From Eublepharis macularius (lineage: Eukaryota > Chordata > Lepidosauria > Squamata > Eublepharidae), in assembly GCF_028583425.1 (NCBI RefSeq), contig NC_072794.1:31121232-31185231 (forward strand): a stretch of DNA of 64,000 nt, given 5' to 3'. This document shows, piece by piece, positions 26,068 to 38,379 of the stretch; position 1 is the stretch's first letter; each line of letters opens with the position of its first letter. The notes beneath the pieces are model-generated. The model was not told where the DNA came from. It saw nothing but the letters and a program-made list of their open reading frames with translations, and did not search any database. The position numbers were made by a program, and so were the translations under genes.

Positions 26068-26900
26068 TGCTCCGCCACTAATACCAGCTGGTTAAGGTGA
26101 GGGATGGCATTGCCACCAGCTCTGCTCCTAATAACAGATGTGTTAAGGAAGGAGGGGAAATTCCATCTGCTCCACTCCTAATACCAGCTAGGTTAAGTCA
26201 GGCGGTGGACATTGCCACCTGCTCTGCTCCTAATACCAGCAGGGTTGAGGCGGAGAGTGGGCATTGCCACCTACTCTGTTCCTAATATCAACTGGGTTAA
26301 GGTTGGGATGGGCATTGTCACCTGCTCCACTCCTTATACCAGCTGGGTTAAGGCAGGGGAGGGCATTGCCACCTGCTCCACTCCTAATACCAGCTGGTTA
26401 AGGTGGAGGATGGGCATTGTCATCTTCTCTGCTCCTAATACCTGCTGGGTTAAGATGGGGGGTGGGCATTGCCACCTGCTCCGCTCCTAATACCAGCTGG
26501 GTTAAGGCAGGGGGTGGGCACTGCCAACTGCTAAGCTTCGGATCCCAACTGGTTCAAAGGGGGCGGGCATTGCCACCTGCTCCGCTGCTGATACCAGCTG
26601 GGTTAAATTAGGGGGAAGACATTGCCACCTTCTCCGCTACTAATACCAACTGGGTTAAGGCGGGGGGAGGGCATTGCCACCTTCTCCGCTCCTTAATACC
26701 AGGTTTTTAAAGGTGGGGGTGGCATTGCCACCTGCTCCGCTCCTAATGCCAGCTGGGTGAAGGCAGGGGGTGGGCATTGCCACCTGTTCCATTCCTAATA
26801 TCAGCTGGGTTAAGTTGGGTGGTGGGCATTGCCACCTGCCTCACTCCTAATACCAGTTAGGTGAAAGCGGGAGGCGGGCATTGCCACCTGCTCCCATCCT
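26068..26900 (+). repeat. Minisatellite, about 16 units of about 51.5 bp
   Basis: GCATTGCCACCTGCTCCGCTCC followed by TAATACCAGCTGGGTTAAGG and a G-rich spacer recurs at near-constant spacing: ATTGCCACC-type blocks start near 26108, 26212, 26263, 26365, 26467, 26569, 26621, 26672, 26726, 26777, 26828 and 26880, with diverged blocks between. It abuts the gag end of the second DIRS copy. Because the unit is close to 17 codons, overlapping frames stay open; this is not evidence of coding. Confidence 0.9.
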
Positions 26901-27018
26901 GGGTTTCCCACCGTGGCACGTTTTCTGGAGTGACATGGTGCCTTGCCTAAGCTTCCCTTCGTGGCAGCGCCCTCTGGTGGTGCACCAGGGTATAAAGTGA
27001 GTTCTCTGAAACACGCTT

Positions 27019-27830
27019 ACTCAATTATATAGTAAGATATTTATATCCCGCCCTCCCCACAAGCGGGCTCAGGGTGGGTCACAACAGAAGATAAAATATA
27101 CAAGATAAAATCACAATCAATTAACACAGCTTTCTAATAAAACACCTGCTCACCGTATAAAAATCATATCACATCTGACAGAGGTGGAGGTGCGGCTTAA
27201 CCATGCGTTATATATGGGGGGGTAGATGGTCAATACCCCCTACAGACATAAAGGAGACCGGGAGAGAGGCTCATTTGGTGGAAACCCTGATGGACTCAAC
27301 CATATGCCTGGCGGAACATCTCCATCTTACAGGCCCGCCTGAAGGAGACAAGATCTTTGTGGGCCCGGGTGTCCTCAGACAGAGTTCCACCAGGTCAGGG
27401 CCAGGACTGAAAAGGCCCTGGCCCTGGTTGAGGCCAACTGAGCCTTCCTGGGGTCAGGGACCACCAGTAGGTGCTTACCAGCTGATCTCAGCACCCTCCA
27501 GGGAGTATATGGGAAGCGACAGTCCCTCAGGTATGCTGGTCCCAGCCCGTTTAGGACTTTATAGGTTAATACCAAAACCCTGAACCTGATCCGGAACTCC
27601 ACGGGAAGCCAGTGTAGCTGCTACAGAACTGGAGTTACATGTGTCCTGAAAGGCACACCCATCAGGACACAGGCAGCAGCATTCTTGACCCGCTGTAATT
27701 TCCAGGTCAGACTCAAGGGAAGCCCTGAATAGAGCGAGTTACAGTAATCCAATCTGAAGATGACCATTGCATAGAATGGTATCATCAAACTCAATCTGGT
27801 ATTGCTGACGTGATACGGCAAATTTTACTC
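27019..27830 (-). mobile_element. L2-type LINE 3' part, copy 1
   Basis: Minus-strand frames encode FRLDYCNSLYSGLPLSL, then a LQRVKNAAACVLMGVPF segment (27621-27821), and FRVLVLTYKVLNGLGPAYLR (27375-27602), the L2 RT C-terminus. The 3' end at 27019-27060 has the TTTATATCCCGCCCTCCCC terminus. It belongs to the same family as the next copy and as the plus-strand copy at 1.6 kb. Confidence 0.83.
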
Positions 27831-27904
27831 GGTAAAATTAGGTAAACTTCAAGAGCCAGCAAAATTTTTTGCTGTTGTTATGAAAATTTTGCTGAAAATT
27901 ATGG

Positions 27905-28650
27905 AGGCTACTCAAAATGTATTTATTTATTTGTTTGTTTGTTTCAATATCTATTCCACCCTTCTCACACCAGCAGGCTCCCAGCAGATTATTTTGCATT
28001 CCACAATTTAAAATCACAATAAATACAATATAAATATTTAAAATACAAATACAAAGCAGCACAAATAATTCACTTTAGTCCATTTTCAGACGTCACTTGC
28101 AGGTGGATGTTCTGATAGAGAGGGCCCCATTCTACCCTATTTCAGTTGGCGGGGGCCCTGCCCAGCATCAACCATACACCTGGCAGAAAAGCTCCATCTT
28201 ACAGGACTGGTGGAAAGATAACAGATCCTTCCGGGCCCTGGTCTCATTAGACAGAGCGTTCCACGAGGTTGGAGCTAGGACCAAAAAGACTCTGGTTGAT
28301 GCTAGGCGGGCCTCCCTGGGGCTAGGGACCACTAATAACAGTTTGCCGCCAGACGCATATATGGGGAGAGGCGGTCCCGAAGATAAGCAGGTCCCAGTCC
28401 GCATAGGACTTTGTAGGTTAGTACTAAAACCTTGGATTTGATTCCATGCTCTACTGGTAACCAATGCAGCTGGCGCAGTACTGGTATAATATGTGCACTT
28501 CTAGGCACTGCGGTGATGACACACGCCACTGCATTTTGGATCAGCTGCAACCGCCGGATCAAATTCAAGGGAAGCCCTGTGCAGAGCGCATTACAGTAGT
28601 CTAACCTAGAGATGACAGTGAACTGGAGGTGAAAAATGGAAAACACTAGC
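27905..28650 (-). mobile_element. L2-type LINE 3' part, copy 2
   Basis: Frames at 28332-28646 (VISRLDYCNALCTGLPLNLI, RRLQLIQNAVACVIT, LRQLHWLPVEHGI) and 28168-28464 give the L2 RT C-terminus. The 3' end begins at the TATTTATTTATTTGTTTG tract near 27920. It is head-to-tail with copy 1 and of the same family, but the two differ at many positions, so they are separate old insertions or an old duplication. Confidence 0.83.
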
Positions 28651-28949
28651 CTCCAGACTTACCTGGGCAGCCTGGTTGCAATCCACAGGGTGGAGGGGAG
28701 GGTGCGGCATGGCCTCTGCTGGGCGGCCCGTGTTGCCGGTTCAAATTTCCAGGCCATCCAAACAGGGCTGGCCAGGCTGCTCAGGCAGCGGACCTGAGAG
28801 GCAGAGTTCCCTCTCAGATCCACTGTGAGGGCATTTAAAGAGGGGCTAGCCATGTCCCCTTGTCACTTGGCTTGTGGCTAGCAAACCCACCTAGGGTTTG
28901 CTAGCCCCTCTTTGCACCAGGCATTTAAAGAGGAGCTAGTCATGTCCCC

Positions 28950-30790
28950 TTGTCACTTGGCTTGTGGCTAGCAAATACCCAGGGGCATGAGGGTGGCATT
29001 TTGCAAAAACAAAAAAAAATCTACAACATTTTCAGGGGACATACTCTTGACTATCCTCTAAAGACCCCCCCCCCCCAAGTTTTAGAAAGATTGGACACCG
29101 GGGGCCATCTTATGCCCCCCCCCAAAGAAGGTGCCCCCAACCACCTCCAATCTTCATTATTCCCTATGGGGAAAACTAGGGGAGAGATCCTGGGAGCTAT
29201 CCAAGGGAGCTACCCAGGGGGCTGGGGTGGCATTTTGCAAGCAAAAGCCACCAAATCTGTAGACCTACTTATAACTGTCCTCTAAGGCTCCCCAAAATTC
29301 AGGGAGATTGGACCCTAGGGGACCATTTTATGGCCCCCCACAAAGAAGATGCCCCCAGCCACCCCATTTGTTTCTATTGTGGGAAAAATAACTCTCATTG
29401 CAGAAACACATGGGTCATGGCTTCCATGGCCACAGGCACACTCTCAATTACAATCTATACACCAGACACCCCAACAGAAAAAAATGACCCCCCTCCCAAA
29501 ATCCAGCACCCCTTGAGCAGTCTGACTAGCCATTCTGCATTGTCCCCTATGAGCACCAACATCACACCAGAGAATCACCCAAACCAAACTGAAGCGAGGG
29601 GGGTTAAACAGTGGGGGTGGCAATTTCTATGTTGCTCTAAATGCACCTTAATATAATGCAATATAGATTCTTCTTTTGTAATATGCAATTCTCAACACTG
29701 TATTGCTTTATTATACTGCAAGCTATCACATTCAGTAAAGAGAGTCCCTTGCTCCAGTTTAGTTTGGGGAGAATGGATGAAATTTGGTCCCCTGGCATCA
29801 ATCTTATGTTCCTTTCCCTTGCTTGAGTGTACCTCTGGTTGCAAGACTGCCGTCTTTGCATCAGTTTGGTTTCGGTGATTCTCTGATGTGAAGTTGTTCC
29901 CCTTGCTCTGGTTAGATCCTGGGTGGGTCCATTCCCTAGGATCAGTTCTGTTGTTGGGTGGGTTCTCTTCCCTTGCTTGGGTGTACCTCTAGTTGCAAGA
30001 TTGCCCCTCCCTGCTTCACTTTGGTTTGGGTGATTCTCTGATGTGAAGTTGTTCCCCTTCCTCCAGTTAGGTTCTGGGTGGGTCCATTCCCTAGGTTCAG
30101 TTTGCTTCTAGTTACAAGACTGTCCCTTATTTCATGTTGATTTGGGTGATTCTCTGGTGTGATTGTGGTCCTCATAGGGAACAAAGGACAGAGGCAGATC
30201 AGCCTGCTTGGGAGGTGCTGTTTTTTTTTTGGCTGGGGCTTCATTTTGGTACTGTTGGGCTGTCTGATGTGTAGATTATAATTGGGAGTGTGCCTGTGGC
30301 CATGGAAGCCTCGATCCAAGTGTTTCTGCAATGGGAGTCACTTTTCCCCATAATAGTAACAAATGGGGTGACTGGGGGCACCTTCCTGGGGGGTGTGTGT
30401 TATAAATTCCCCCCAGGGTCCAATCTCCTTGAAACTTGGGAGGTCTTTAGAGGACAGTTAGGAATAGGTTCCCTGCAAATCTGGTTGGTTTTGCTTGCAA
30501 AATGCCATCCCAGTTCCCTAGATAGCTTCCCTAGTTTTCCCATAGGGAGTAATGGAGATTGGAGGTGGCTGGGGGCACTTTCCTTTGGGGGGGCAATAAA
30601 ATGCCCCCCCAAAGTCCAAACTTCATGAAACTGGGAGGGGGGGTCATAAAAGGACAGTTAGGAGCAGGTCCTCAGCAAATCTGGTAAAATTCAATCCAAA
30701 AATAGCCCCCCACAGGCCCCTGGAAAGCCCTGAATTGCGTTTCCCATTGGAAACAATGGCCAAATGTTACCGAATTTGCTTTATATTGCC
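28950..30790. mobile_element. Large foldback element with multi-unit inverted arms
   Basis: Blocks such as TGTCCTCTAAAGAC..AAGTTT..AGATTGGAC..GGGGGCCATTTTATG at 29041-29130 and 29270-29360 recur inverted at 30365-30470 and 30590-30660. The inner blocks (CATGGCCACAGGCACACTC..ACACCAGAGAATCACCCAAA, 29410-29590) recur inverted at 30130-30310. The centre holds direct repeats of about 154 bp (GATTCTCTGATGTGAAGTTG at 29875 and 30029). This looks like a non-autonomous foldback DNA transposon. The outer termini were not resolved; no transposase frame was seen. Confidence 0.65.
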
Positions 30791-31648
30791 AAGCCAAACT
30801 AGAGACTGAATTCAGTATTTGGGGAATACCGAATTTTTTTCTCCAGTTCAGTATACCAAACCTGAATCAGCCGTATTTTTTTTCAGTGTACACCTCTACT
30901 TATAACTGGATGTCTGAAATTGGAATCACTGAAAGGCGCTGGGTCCAAATAAAAGAATATGACAAGTAAGAAGAATCCTTATAGTAATTCATTGTAGGGA
31001 AATAGCCAGAAACATCTTGAATTTCTCTTGACATCTGTCATCTTGCGACAAGCATCAGGAGAAATTTACAATGCTGCTGGATTCTGTAAAACAATTCAGA
31101 AGTTAATACATGCTTAAACACACATTCAGAACTTTGCCCACTACCTTTTCCTCTCTGAAACAGGCCTCTAATGTCCCAGAGTTGTGGGACTGGTAGTCTC
31201 ATAATTACTTTATATTCCGTTACCGAGTACACAACTGTTTCTTTTTAGAATGCGACCATCTCTCAGAAAGCAGCAAGCAGAGCTGTTTAGTTATTATCCA
31301 AGTCAAGAAGACAAGCCAGAAGATTTCATTCAGGCACTACCATCAAAATAACAAATTCAAGCAAGATATGTTAGAAGTAACTAAAACCCAAACTGTAAAT
31401 TTAAGACATATCTTTTGATTTTATGGTTTAAATTTCCCCCAATATGGTCGGATGGTACTCAGATGTACAAAAAACCCCATAGCACTTGATCATACCTGTA
31501 CCATATCATATATGCCTCATGAATAATAGGAGCAGTTCTGCCCTATTTCTTTGCTCTCCAACTTTAAAAAAAAGATTAAGGGAAGTACCAGAACACGATT
31601 GAGTGTACTGGAATGAACAATTGTTTTTAAGTAGTATGGGCCCATCCC

Positions 31649-32540
31649 CAGGGAGGATAAAAATCAATTATTTTTTTTTAAAAATCAAAAAAATCAATTT
31701 TTTAAATTTAAATTGGATTTTTTGAATTTAAATTGGATTTTTTAAATAAAATGCTTTTTGAGGAAAATATATTACCATCCAAAGGTTATTCCATCATGAA
31801 ATAAAGATTAGTTTTTATTTATGTAGAATAAGGCTGTATATGTTTAATTTTTTTGGTAAATAAATTACATTAATCCATTCACAATGTCATGCTCTTCCAG
31901 AGGTTTTTGTAAGATTATTGGGCAGTTTCTCTGCCTACAAGATATTATCACAGATGCTTGGTTTTGCAGTTCTCAAAACTGAATTTGTGTCAGCTCAGCA
32001 GAGATAACATGCCTCTTCTTCACAACAAAAATGTTATAACATGAACAGAGTTGAGAAAAAGACCTTAATCCTATTGTTCTACAAACCTATGAAGACAGAA
32101 TCAACCCCTCCAGTGCTAAGTTTCAAGAAGTTCAGTGAATAGAAACAATCTTTTTCTGATTGTTTGGAGTGGAATAGATCTGCACAAGAAGAAACTAAGT
32201 GTGAGGAGGGAGGGGCAAGCAGTACAAAATGAAAGTGAAACTTTTTAAGCACAATACTGCACAAGTCTTTGGATCTTTTGTGTGTATGACCTGAGGTTTA
32301 TCACAATCTTTCCTTGGAGGAAAAAACCTATAATGGCAGCAGGCCGTAAAAGAGACCCAGTTTGGGAATACTTTAATGAAGTTCCTTTACCTATCGGTAA
32401 GGCAGGCATCTACTTGCATATTAAAGTTATACCAGCAAGAATGAGTCTTTATGTAGAAAACTATGATTTAAATCAAGCCTTAATGACTAGTGATTTAAAT
32501 CGTGATTTAAATCAGTTTGATTTAAATCAAATCCACCCTG
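31649..32540 (+). mobile_element. hAT element derivative with 8-bp TSD CCCATCCC and a BED-finger start
   Basis: The element starts CAGGGAGGATAAAAATCAAT and ends GATTTAAATCAAATCCACCCTG. CCCATCCC is exactly repeated at 31641-31648 and 32541-32548. Near the right end an ATG (32335) begins MAAGRKRDPVWEYFNEVPLP, which resembles the start of a BED zinc-finger domain at the N-terminus of hAT transposases; a possible splice donor (GGTAAGG) follows at about 32397. The rest of the transposase is absent, so it is an internally deleted copy of 892 bp. The sub-terminal GATTTAAATC repeats may be transposase binding sites (inference). Confidence 0.85.
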
Positions 32541-32548
32541 CCCATCCC

Positions 32549-35500
32549 TATGGGTCATATTATCTCCAAACACACTGTAGTATTTCTTTATAATATGCTG
32601 TTTTCAATGTGTAGTGAATTTATTTAATTTGCATCCGATTAAAGAGATTGTAAGTTAACTCTCTGAGATCTTCTTTGAGCTAAGCAGCCACAAATATCTT
32701 ATTGGATCTGTATCAGACAAAGCCCACTGAAAAAGACTTTATTGTTTATTGTACAATGACTGATTAATAAGTCATGGGTTTGATCTTTTATCCAGCAAGA
32801 AAAGAAGTTGCCAGTGAGTTAATGAATTTTATTAAAATAAAGCTTAACTATTTTCTATAATATTTATGTTATTTTTTTTATTTATTTAATGTCATTTATA
32901 GTAGTGAATATTAATCCTATAATCCTAAACCACATGTAGGGAAAATCAAATCTCTTAAAATTTCTTGACTGTAAATGAATTCATAAAATTTAGAGCTAAT
33001 CCAAGTTTTTAGGTGACTGTTTTCAGAATTCTTAGAAAGTTTTTTGGAATACTCATACTCAGAAATATCTCACCTAAATCTACTTTTAGAGAGCCATCCA
33101 CAGAAGCCCTGATTAGTCTTGTACATGATATTTTTATAGACATGGTAGCAGTTAAAACTAAAATAAATCTTTTTTAATTTGAACACATGATTGTCCTGTA
33201 AATAAAATGACTAGTCCCCAAAATTATTCTAAGATAAACCCCACAGGTGCACTAAGATGTTATCTGATAATGCTAATTAACTTCTGCAGCAAGATAACAA
33301 AGGCCACATTAGTACTTCCAATTAAAAGAACAATACTTCTACAGTGTATTCAACTACACTTAATTGGCTGTCACAGATAAAAGCAATGCTGCACTCATAC
33401 TGACCATGTGGTAAACTTTATAAAGGTTAACAAACTTCACAGAAACACTCACACAATTAGCATGAGTACCTATGATTTAAATCAAACATATGTGACAAGT
33501 GTATATAGAAAATTTTAATCAGATGCACTTGAAGGGTAATTATACTCCTGAGGGAAAATTCTGGTTACCAACTTACAAGTTTATCTTTATATCCTTACAT
33601 AGCAGTTAACCACTTCAAATTTGAAGCTTCGAAGCTGTTTCTTACCTGCTGTGTTGAACAAATACTATTGGGCTTCTTTGCTCATTTTTATGACAGTTAA
33701 ACCGCTGCAGCTGAAGTCTGCAGTTTGCAAATGATATTGTGATCATCTTTGGGTAATCTTGAAAATTATATTGTTACTCTAAGGTTTAAATATTATGTAG
33801 ATGACTGTTATGATTTTTAAAAGCTATAGGTTGCAATAAGAATTCAAAACTGAAAGCACTGCTGTTACAATTTACTGTTTATGAAGCAGGGTTCTACTGT
33901 ATTGTAACTTTATTTCAACAAGTAGTTAATTCAGCAGTTTAAGACAGAAGATTTAGGGCAGCATTTCTAAAAATGGGGGCAGGGGACCCCTGGGGGTCTG
34001 CAATGGAACTCCAGGATGTATATGAGTTCTTTGTAAAGACAAAGCATGAACTCTTCATCACTATCTGGCCAATGTGGGAACAGAGCCATCAGCTTTCTAA
34101 TGGGGAGTCGGGGACCCCCCTGATTTAGGCAAAGATGATGGCTTCCAATCTTCTTTTGAATACTAGGTGGCCATATACCTGACTAATGCATGGTGGATCT
34201 CAGTGATGGAGAAGAGTCTGAAATTGTTGACTCAAAATGGGGGTCCTTTGAGAACAGCCAAGTTAAGGCTTATCTAACTTCAGTGAAGTGGGATGCAAAG
34301 TTTTCTGAAAAAGAAAATTTTCTTCCCCACATATGTAAATACAGTTTATCTATAGTTGTCAGGGTTGTTGTGCTGCAAATAAATTGTTAGATGGGGTAAA
34401 TATGTGATATGAAGCATGAAAAAATCAGTGTTTCCACACAGACCGGGATGGTACACAGTATATTTGCCTTCTTTTGCTAATATTATTTAAATTGGCACCT
34501 GAAATTTCTCCCAGAAAAGCCACATCACTGCCTAACTTTCTCTGGATTACAGACAAGAAATACAACCCCAAAATCAGAAACAAATAAATCCCTTTTCCCT
34601 CAATAAGACCTCACTTTTCTAGCAAAAGGAAATATGCACAGAATTCCTTGCAAATATTCTTGTCACTTAAAGTATGCAAGATAGTTTATCAGTTTGTTAA
34701 GAAAGAGACTTATCCGTTCCATAACGCTAACTGTGTATATTACACTTTAAAAGAAAAGGCAAAGAGAAGATAGCCAAATTATGTCCTAACCTTGTAAGAA
34801 ACTAAAGCATGCCCCACTGAAAGTGATGCCTATATTATGAACATTGCCTAACAACAAAACATAGTCACAGCAGAGCCTTCCTTCATACAATTAGGTCAAT
34901 TAGATCAACTACGTTTGTCTGCTAGCAAGGGATCAGAAAAAAGCTCTATTTGTGGCAAAAAGTCCACCAGTCTTGTTATTTGATATTAAACAGTATACCT
35001 GACTGACTGCTTGAAAAATGACACAGCCTAGCAAAAGAGGCCTAGCTAGAGATAACTCTCCCATAAATTTAGCAGCCTGCTTGCCACATACACACACTAG
35101 TCATTTATGGCACATTACAGGTTTAAAGAAAAGCAAACTAATTTTTCTCTAGTTTACTAAACTGCTTCTGCTTGGATTCCAGGAGGATATTCTTAGGAAG
35201 CACAGTGAGTAAATATTTATAAACCTGGGTGTAAGCCTGTATACATCTTAGATCATAACTAGCTAAAAAGGCATGGTTATTCCTCACTTTAGACTTCCTG
35301 CAGCATCACAAAGGCAAAATTGAGAGTTTGGGGTATACGGACTGTTAACACAGAATTAAAAACCTCTCATAGAATCTGGTGTAGAAAATTAGGATACTCA
35401 GCTTTCAGGTTTTTTTAAAGGTACATTTCTCCTGGTTGCAAAGATGCCTGAAAACAGACACTGTGCCAGAAAAGCTTTTAAGTTCCAATGCTCAAGATGG

Positions 35501-36760
35501 AGTTTCTGTGCCAGGCACAGCTCCCTAATAAATTCTAGCCCTTTCCACCTGATCAAGCATTTACCATAATTGACAATTTACCTTTGCAAAACTCTCACTT
35601 TCTACAGAAACTGGAGTAACAGATGAAAAATACAGCAAACTATGAATATTTTTGTAAAATATGCAGGCATGTATATACTATACTACTCTCAGTGATTTAT
35701 TCCAAGCACAAAACTTGCATTTTTAAAAAATTAAAAGTGCTCAGCATATAGTTTTATTTACTTCATTTATACCCATCTTTCTTTCCATTGGGGACCCAAA
35801 GCAGCTTACATTGTTCTCTCCTCCATTTTATTCTTTCAACAACCCTGTCAGGTAGGTTATGTTGAGAGTATGAGTCACTCAAGGTCACCCAGCAAGCTAC
35901 CTGGGCATAGTCAATGACTGAGTATAAGAGAAAAAACTAAACACTGAAAAGGGTTAACTGGTTTTGTGAATAGTTCTACCCAGTAGGGCAACAACATCAG
36001 CAGAGAGACCTTTCCTTGTTTCATTTTATTAAAAGCCTTAATATATCCAAAAAAAGTTAAGGAACACAAAAACCACTTTGACTAACAGGTGCCCACAGAG
36101 GACTTATAAACAGTTATAGATTAAAGCACTTTGGCTACATTTATTATAAAAACCAGCTTTCAAAGTCCTTGGGGCTGCAAGCTCCATCTTCCTTCCTTCA
36201 TGTACAGTTGGGAGACTGAAGACTTCTGCATTCCCAAGTTGAAAAAGTCACACCATTCAAGTTGAATAGAAATGACAAGCTGTAGTTTGATGCAAACCAG
36301 GATTATTTGAGCTGTACGCAAGAGAAGCAGCATGCAACCCAGAGGGCTTCCAGGGCTCATTCCCATTAGAAACCTCCATTGGACATTACAGAAACATCTC
36401 TCATTCAAATGCACAAAGACTCTGGGAACCATTAAACTGAAACTAAAGCATGATCTTCCCTTGGCTGCTCGTAACAAAGATGGTATAGAGGTCCACAAGC
36501 AACAGAGCATCTTAGCGACAAAAGTAAACACAGGCCTCCTGATACAATTGGTTTCACTACAACTTTGTTATCCATATAACTGCTCACTCAGTGACCATTC
36601 AGCTACAAAGCAGACAAAAGTTACATGAAAAACTAGAATCTCAACTTACTTCAATAAAAAAGCAAATGCAGCACATGAAAACCATTCAGACAAAATCTGG
36701 CAACTAAAATAACCACAGCAGTAGACTACAGCCAATAAAATTAGAGGTAAGTATGGCTAT
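32549..36760. other. Intron sequence, mostly unrecognised
   Basis: AT-rich intron without host exons that I can support. At 33970-34125 there are two facing GGGGACCCC motifs (CAGGGGACCCCTGGGGGTC and GTCGGGGACCCCCC), probably an old hAT-like MITE. At 35755-35890 there is an old LINE or MIR-like scrap (TTTATACCCATCTTTCTTTC..CAAGGTCACCCAGCAAGC). Confidence 0.5.
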
Positions 36761-36763
36761 GCC

Positions 36764-36985
36764 CCAACCTGGATAGCCCAGGTTAGCCTGATCTCATCAG
36801 ATCTCAGAAGCTAAGATGGGTCAGCCTTGGTTAATAATTGGATGGGAGACCTTCAACAAAGACCAGGGTTGAAGAGAAAGGCAATGGCAAACTACCTCTG
36901 TTAGTCTCTTGCCATGAAAATCCCACCAGGGGTCACCATAAGTCAGCAATGATTTGAGGGCACTCTCCACTCCACAAGTATGGCT
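36764..36985 (+). mobile_element. 5S rRNA-derived SINE (5S-Sauria type), copy 1
   Basis: The head resembles 5S rRNA: GATCTCATCAGATCTCAGAAGC followed by TAAG.GGGTCAGCC and GGATGGGAGACC, which covers the internal pol III promoter region. The body has the GGCAATGGCAAACTACC..CTTGCCATGAAAATCCC..GGGGTCACCATAAGTC motif common to squamate Sauria-type SINEs. It is a diverged copy. Confidence 0.8.
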
Positions 36986-37839
36986 ATAGTCCAGGTACAA
37001 ATAGTAAGGTCACATCTTTGGATCTGAAATAACTTTTCTTATTTTTAACAAAAGCTAAACCATCCTTTTGGAACCACTCAATTCCTCTCTGTTACTGTAC
37101 GGAATGGAAAGAGAAACCACAAGTAATCCCTATTTGTAAAGAAAAGAGAAACCAGTGGTTGCTGTGAGGAAAAGAATCAGATATAGTTACTACTCACAGA
37201 ATAAGATTTAGAAACCATGATAGGGCTATAATTCCTTATATCTGGAAGCCCCCAGTTTCAATTTAAGATACTCAGGGCAGACCTAGAAACCCCATTTGTC
37301 TATTTGTTCCTGAAGTCCCATTTGTCTATTTAACTACATATATATATCTCCCACCTTATTTTCATTGTACACATCAAGACAGCATACACACTCCAAGGAG
37401 GTCTACCATCTAGGAACTAAACACACCCATATCTGCTTAGGTTTAGCAAGGTTGCTTTATCATGAACTTTCCAACCTTTCCAAGCATACCCAGGAAACAT
37501 GAAAGCACCTTAGAGAAGACTAACAGATTTATTACAGGGGAACAAAAGGCCATGAAAGTAACAGGACAGCAGCAAGCTTATGTTTCACAACCTCTGACCA
37601 AGGAAGCTCTAACTCTTGAAAGCTCATACCGTGGAAATCTAGTTGATCTTTACTGGATTTGAATCTTGCTCTATTTCCCAACCTTGTAGACCTTCCACTT
37701 CCAATTGGTTGCATCTGTGCATATACAAAGCATTGTCCGCTAGGCATACACATACAAGCATACTGAAAATAATTCTGGATGAGGAGCTGAGTTAAGTCTG
37801 TCACAGTAAAATAAACCAGGAGTACAGTGGCTCCTTAAA

Positions 37840-37965
37840 GACTTTTTATTCCCACAAACTTTTCCCCAGGTAATACTTTTAGTGAGCTCTGCCTCTCAAA
37901 AGCTTATGCTGGAATACATGTGGTCCGTCTTTATGGCGCTACTGGACTGCTGATTTATTTTATGT
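37840..37965 (+). mobile_element. Penelope-family 3' end fragment
   Basis: AAAGCTTATGCTGGAATACA followed by GTCTTTATGGCGCTACTGGACTGC matches the shared Penelope terminus seen at 13.7-13.97 and 52.6 kb; an old diverged copy. Weaker relatives occur at about 39535-39585 and 62585-62640. Confidence 0.55.
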
Positions 37966-38379
37966 ATACATGGGCAACCATATAATGCATTTGACAAAGT
38001 GTACTGTACTCCATCCTCATGACATGGGACTGTCCTGGTGTAAACCTATATTCTATAAGTACACATAGTTAAATATATTGCCAGGTCCTCCTGGACTAAA
38101 AAACATTGTTAAGAGGACACAGCCCCCTCCCCTCCATTTCTTCCAACTCTTCCATTCTGACTCTTTCTCTATTTTCTCTCCCACCCCAAACTCCTCAGTA
38201 CAGAAAACCCAGAACAGAATGCAAAACTCTTGTGCTTCTTTTAAAGATGCTCTAATAACCCTGGCTGAGTCCAACCTTAGCCTGCAGGAAGAAAATCCTA
38301 CAGTGTGAGTGTTTTTAACTGCCAAAGCTATTAAAAATCCGCAGCCCGATTCTGTGCGTGGTTTCACCCGGAAGTTAAG

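Noticed and set aside
26097-26611. Series of frames encoding repeated LLIPAGLR..ATCS peptides
   Set aside because: A by-product of a minisatellite whose unit is close to a multiple of three; no start context, introns or homologues.
26068-26900. Regularly spaced repeats resembling a CRISPR array
   Set aside because: Vertebrate context, spacers are not unique, and the whole unit repeats; it is a minisatellite.
36160-36628. Overlapping frames of about 100-120 codons on both strands
   Set aside because: No recognisable domain and no splice context; treated as intron.
36764-36985. Possible functional 5S rRNA gene
   Set aside because: Only part of the 5S sequence is present, diverged and fused to a SINE body; the same holds for 57533-57750.
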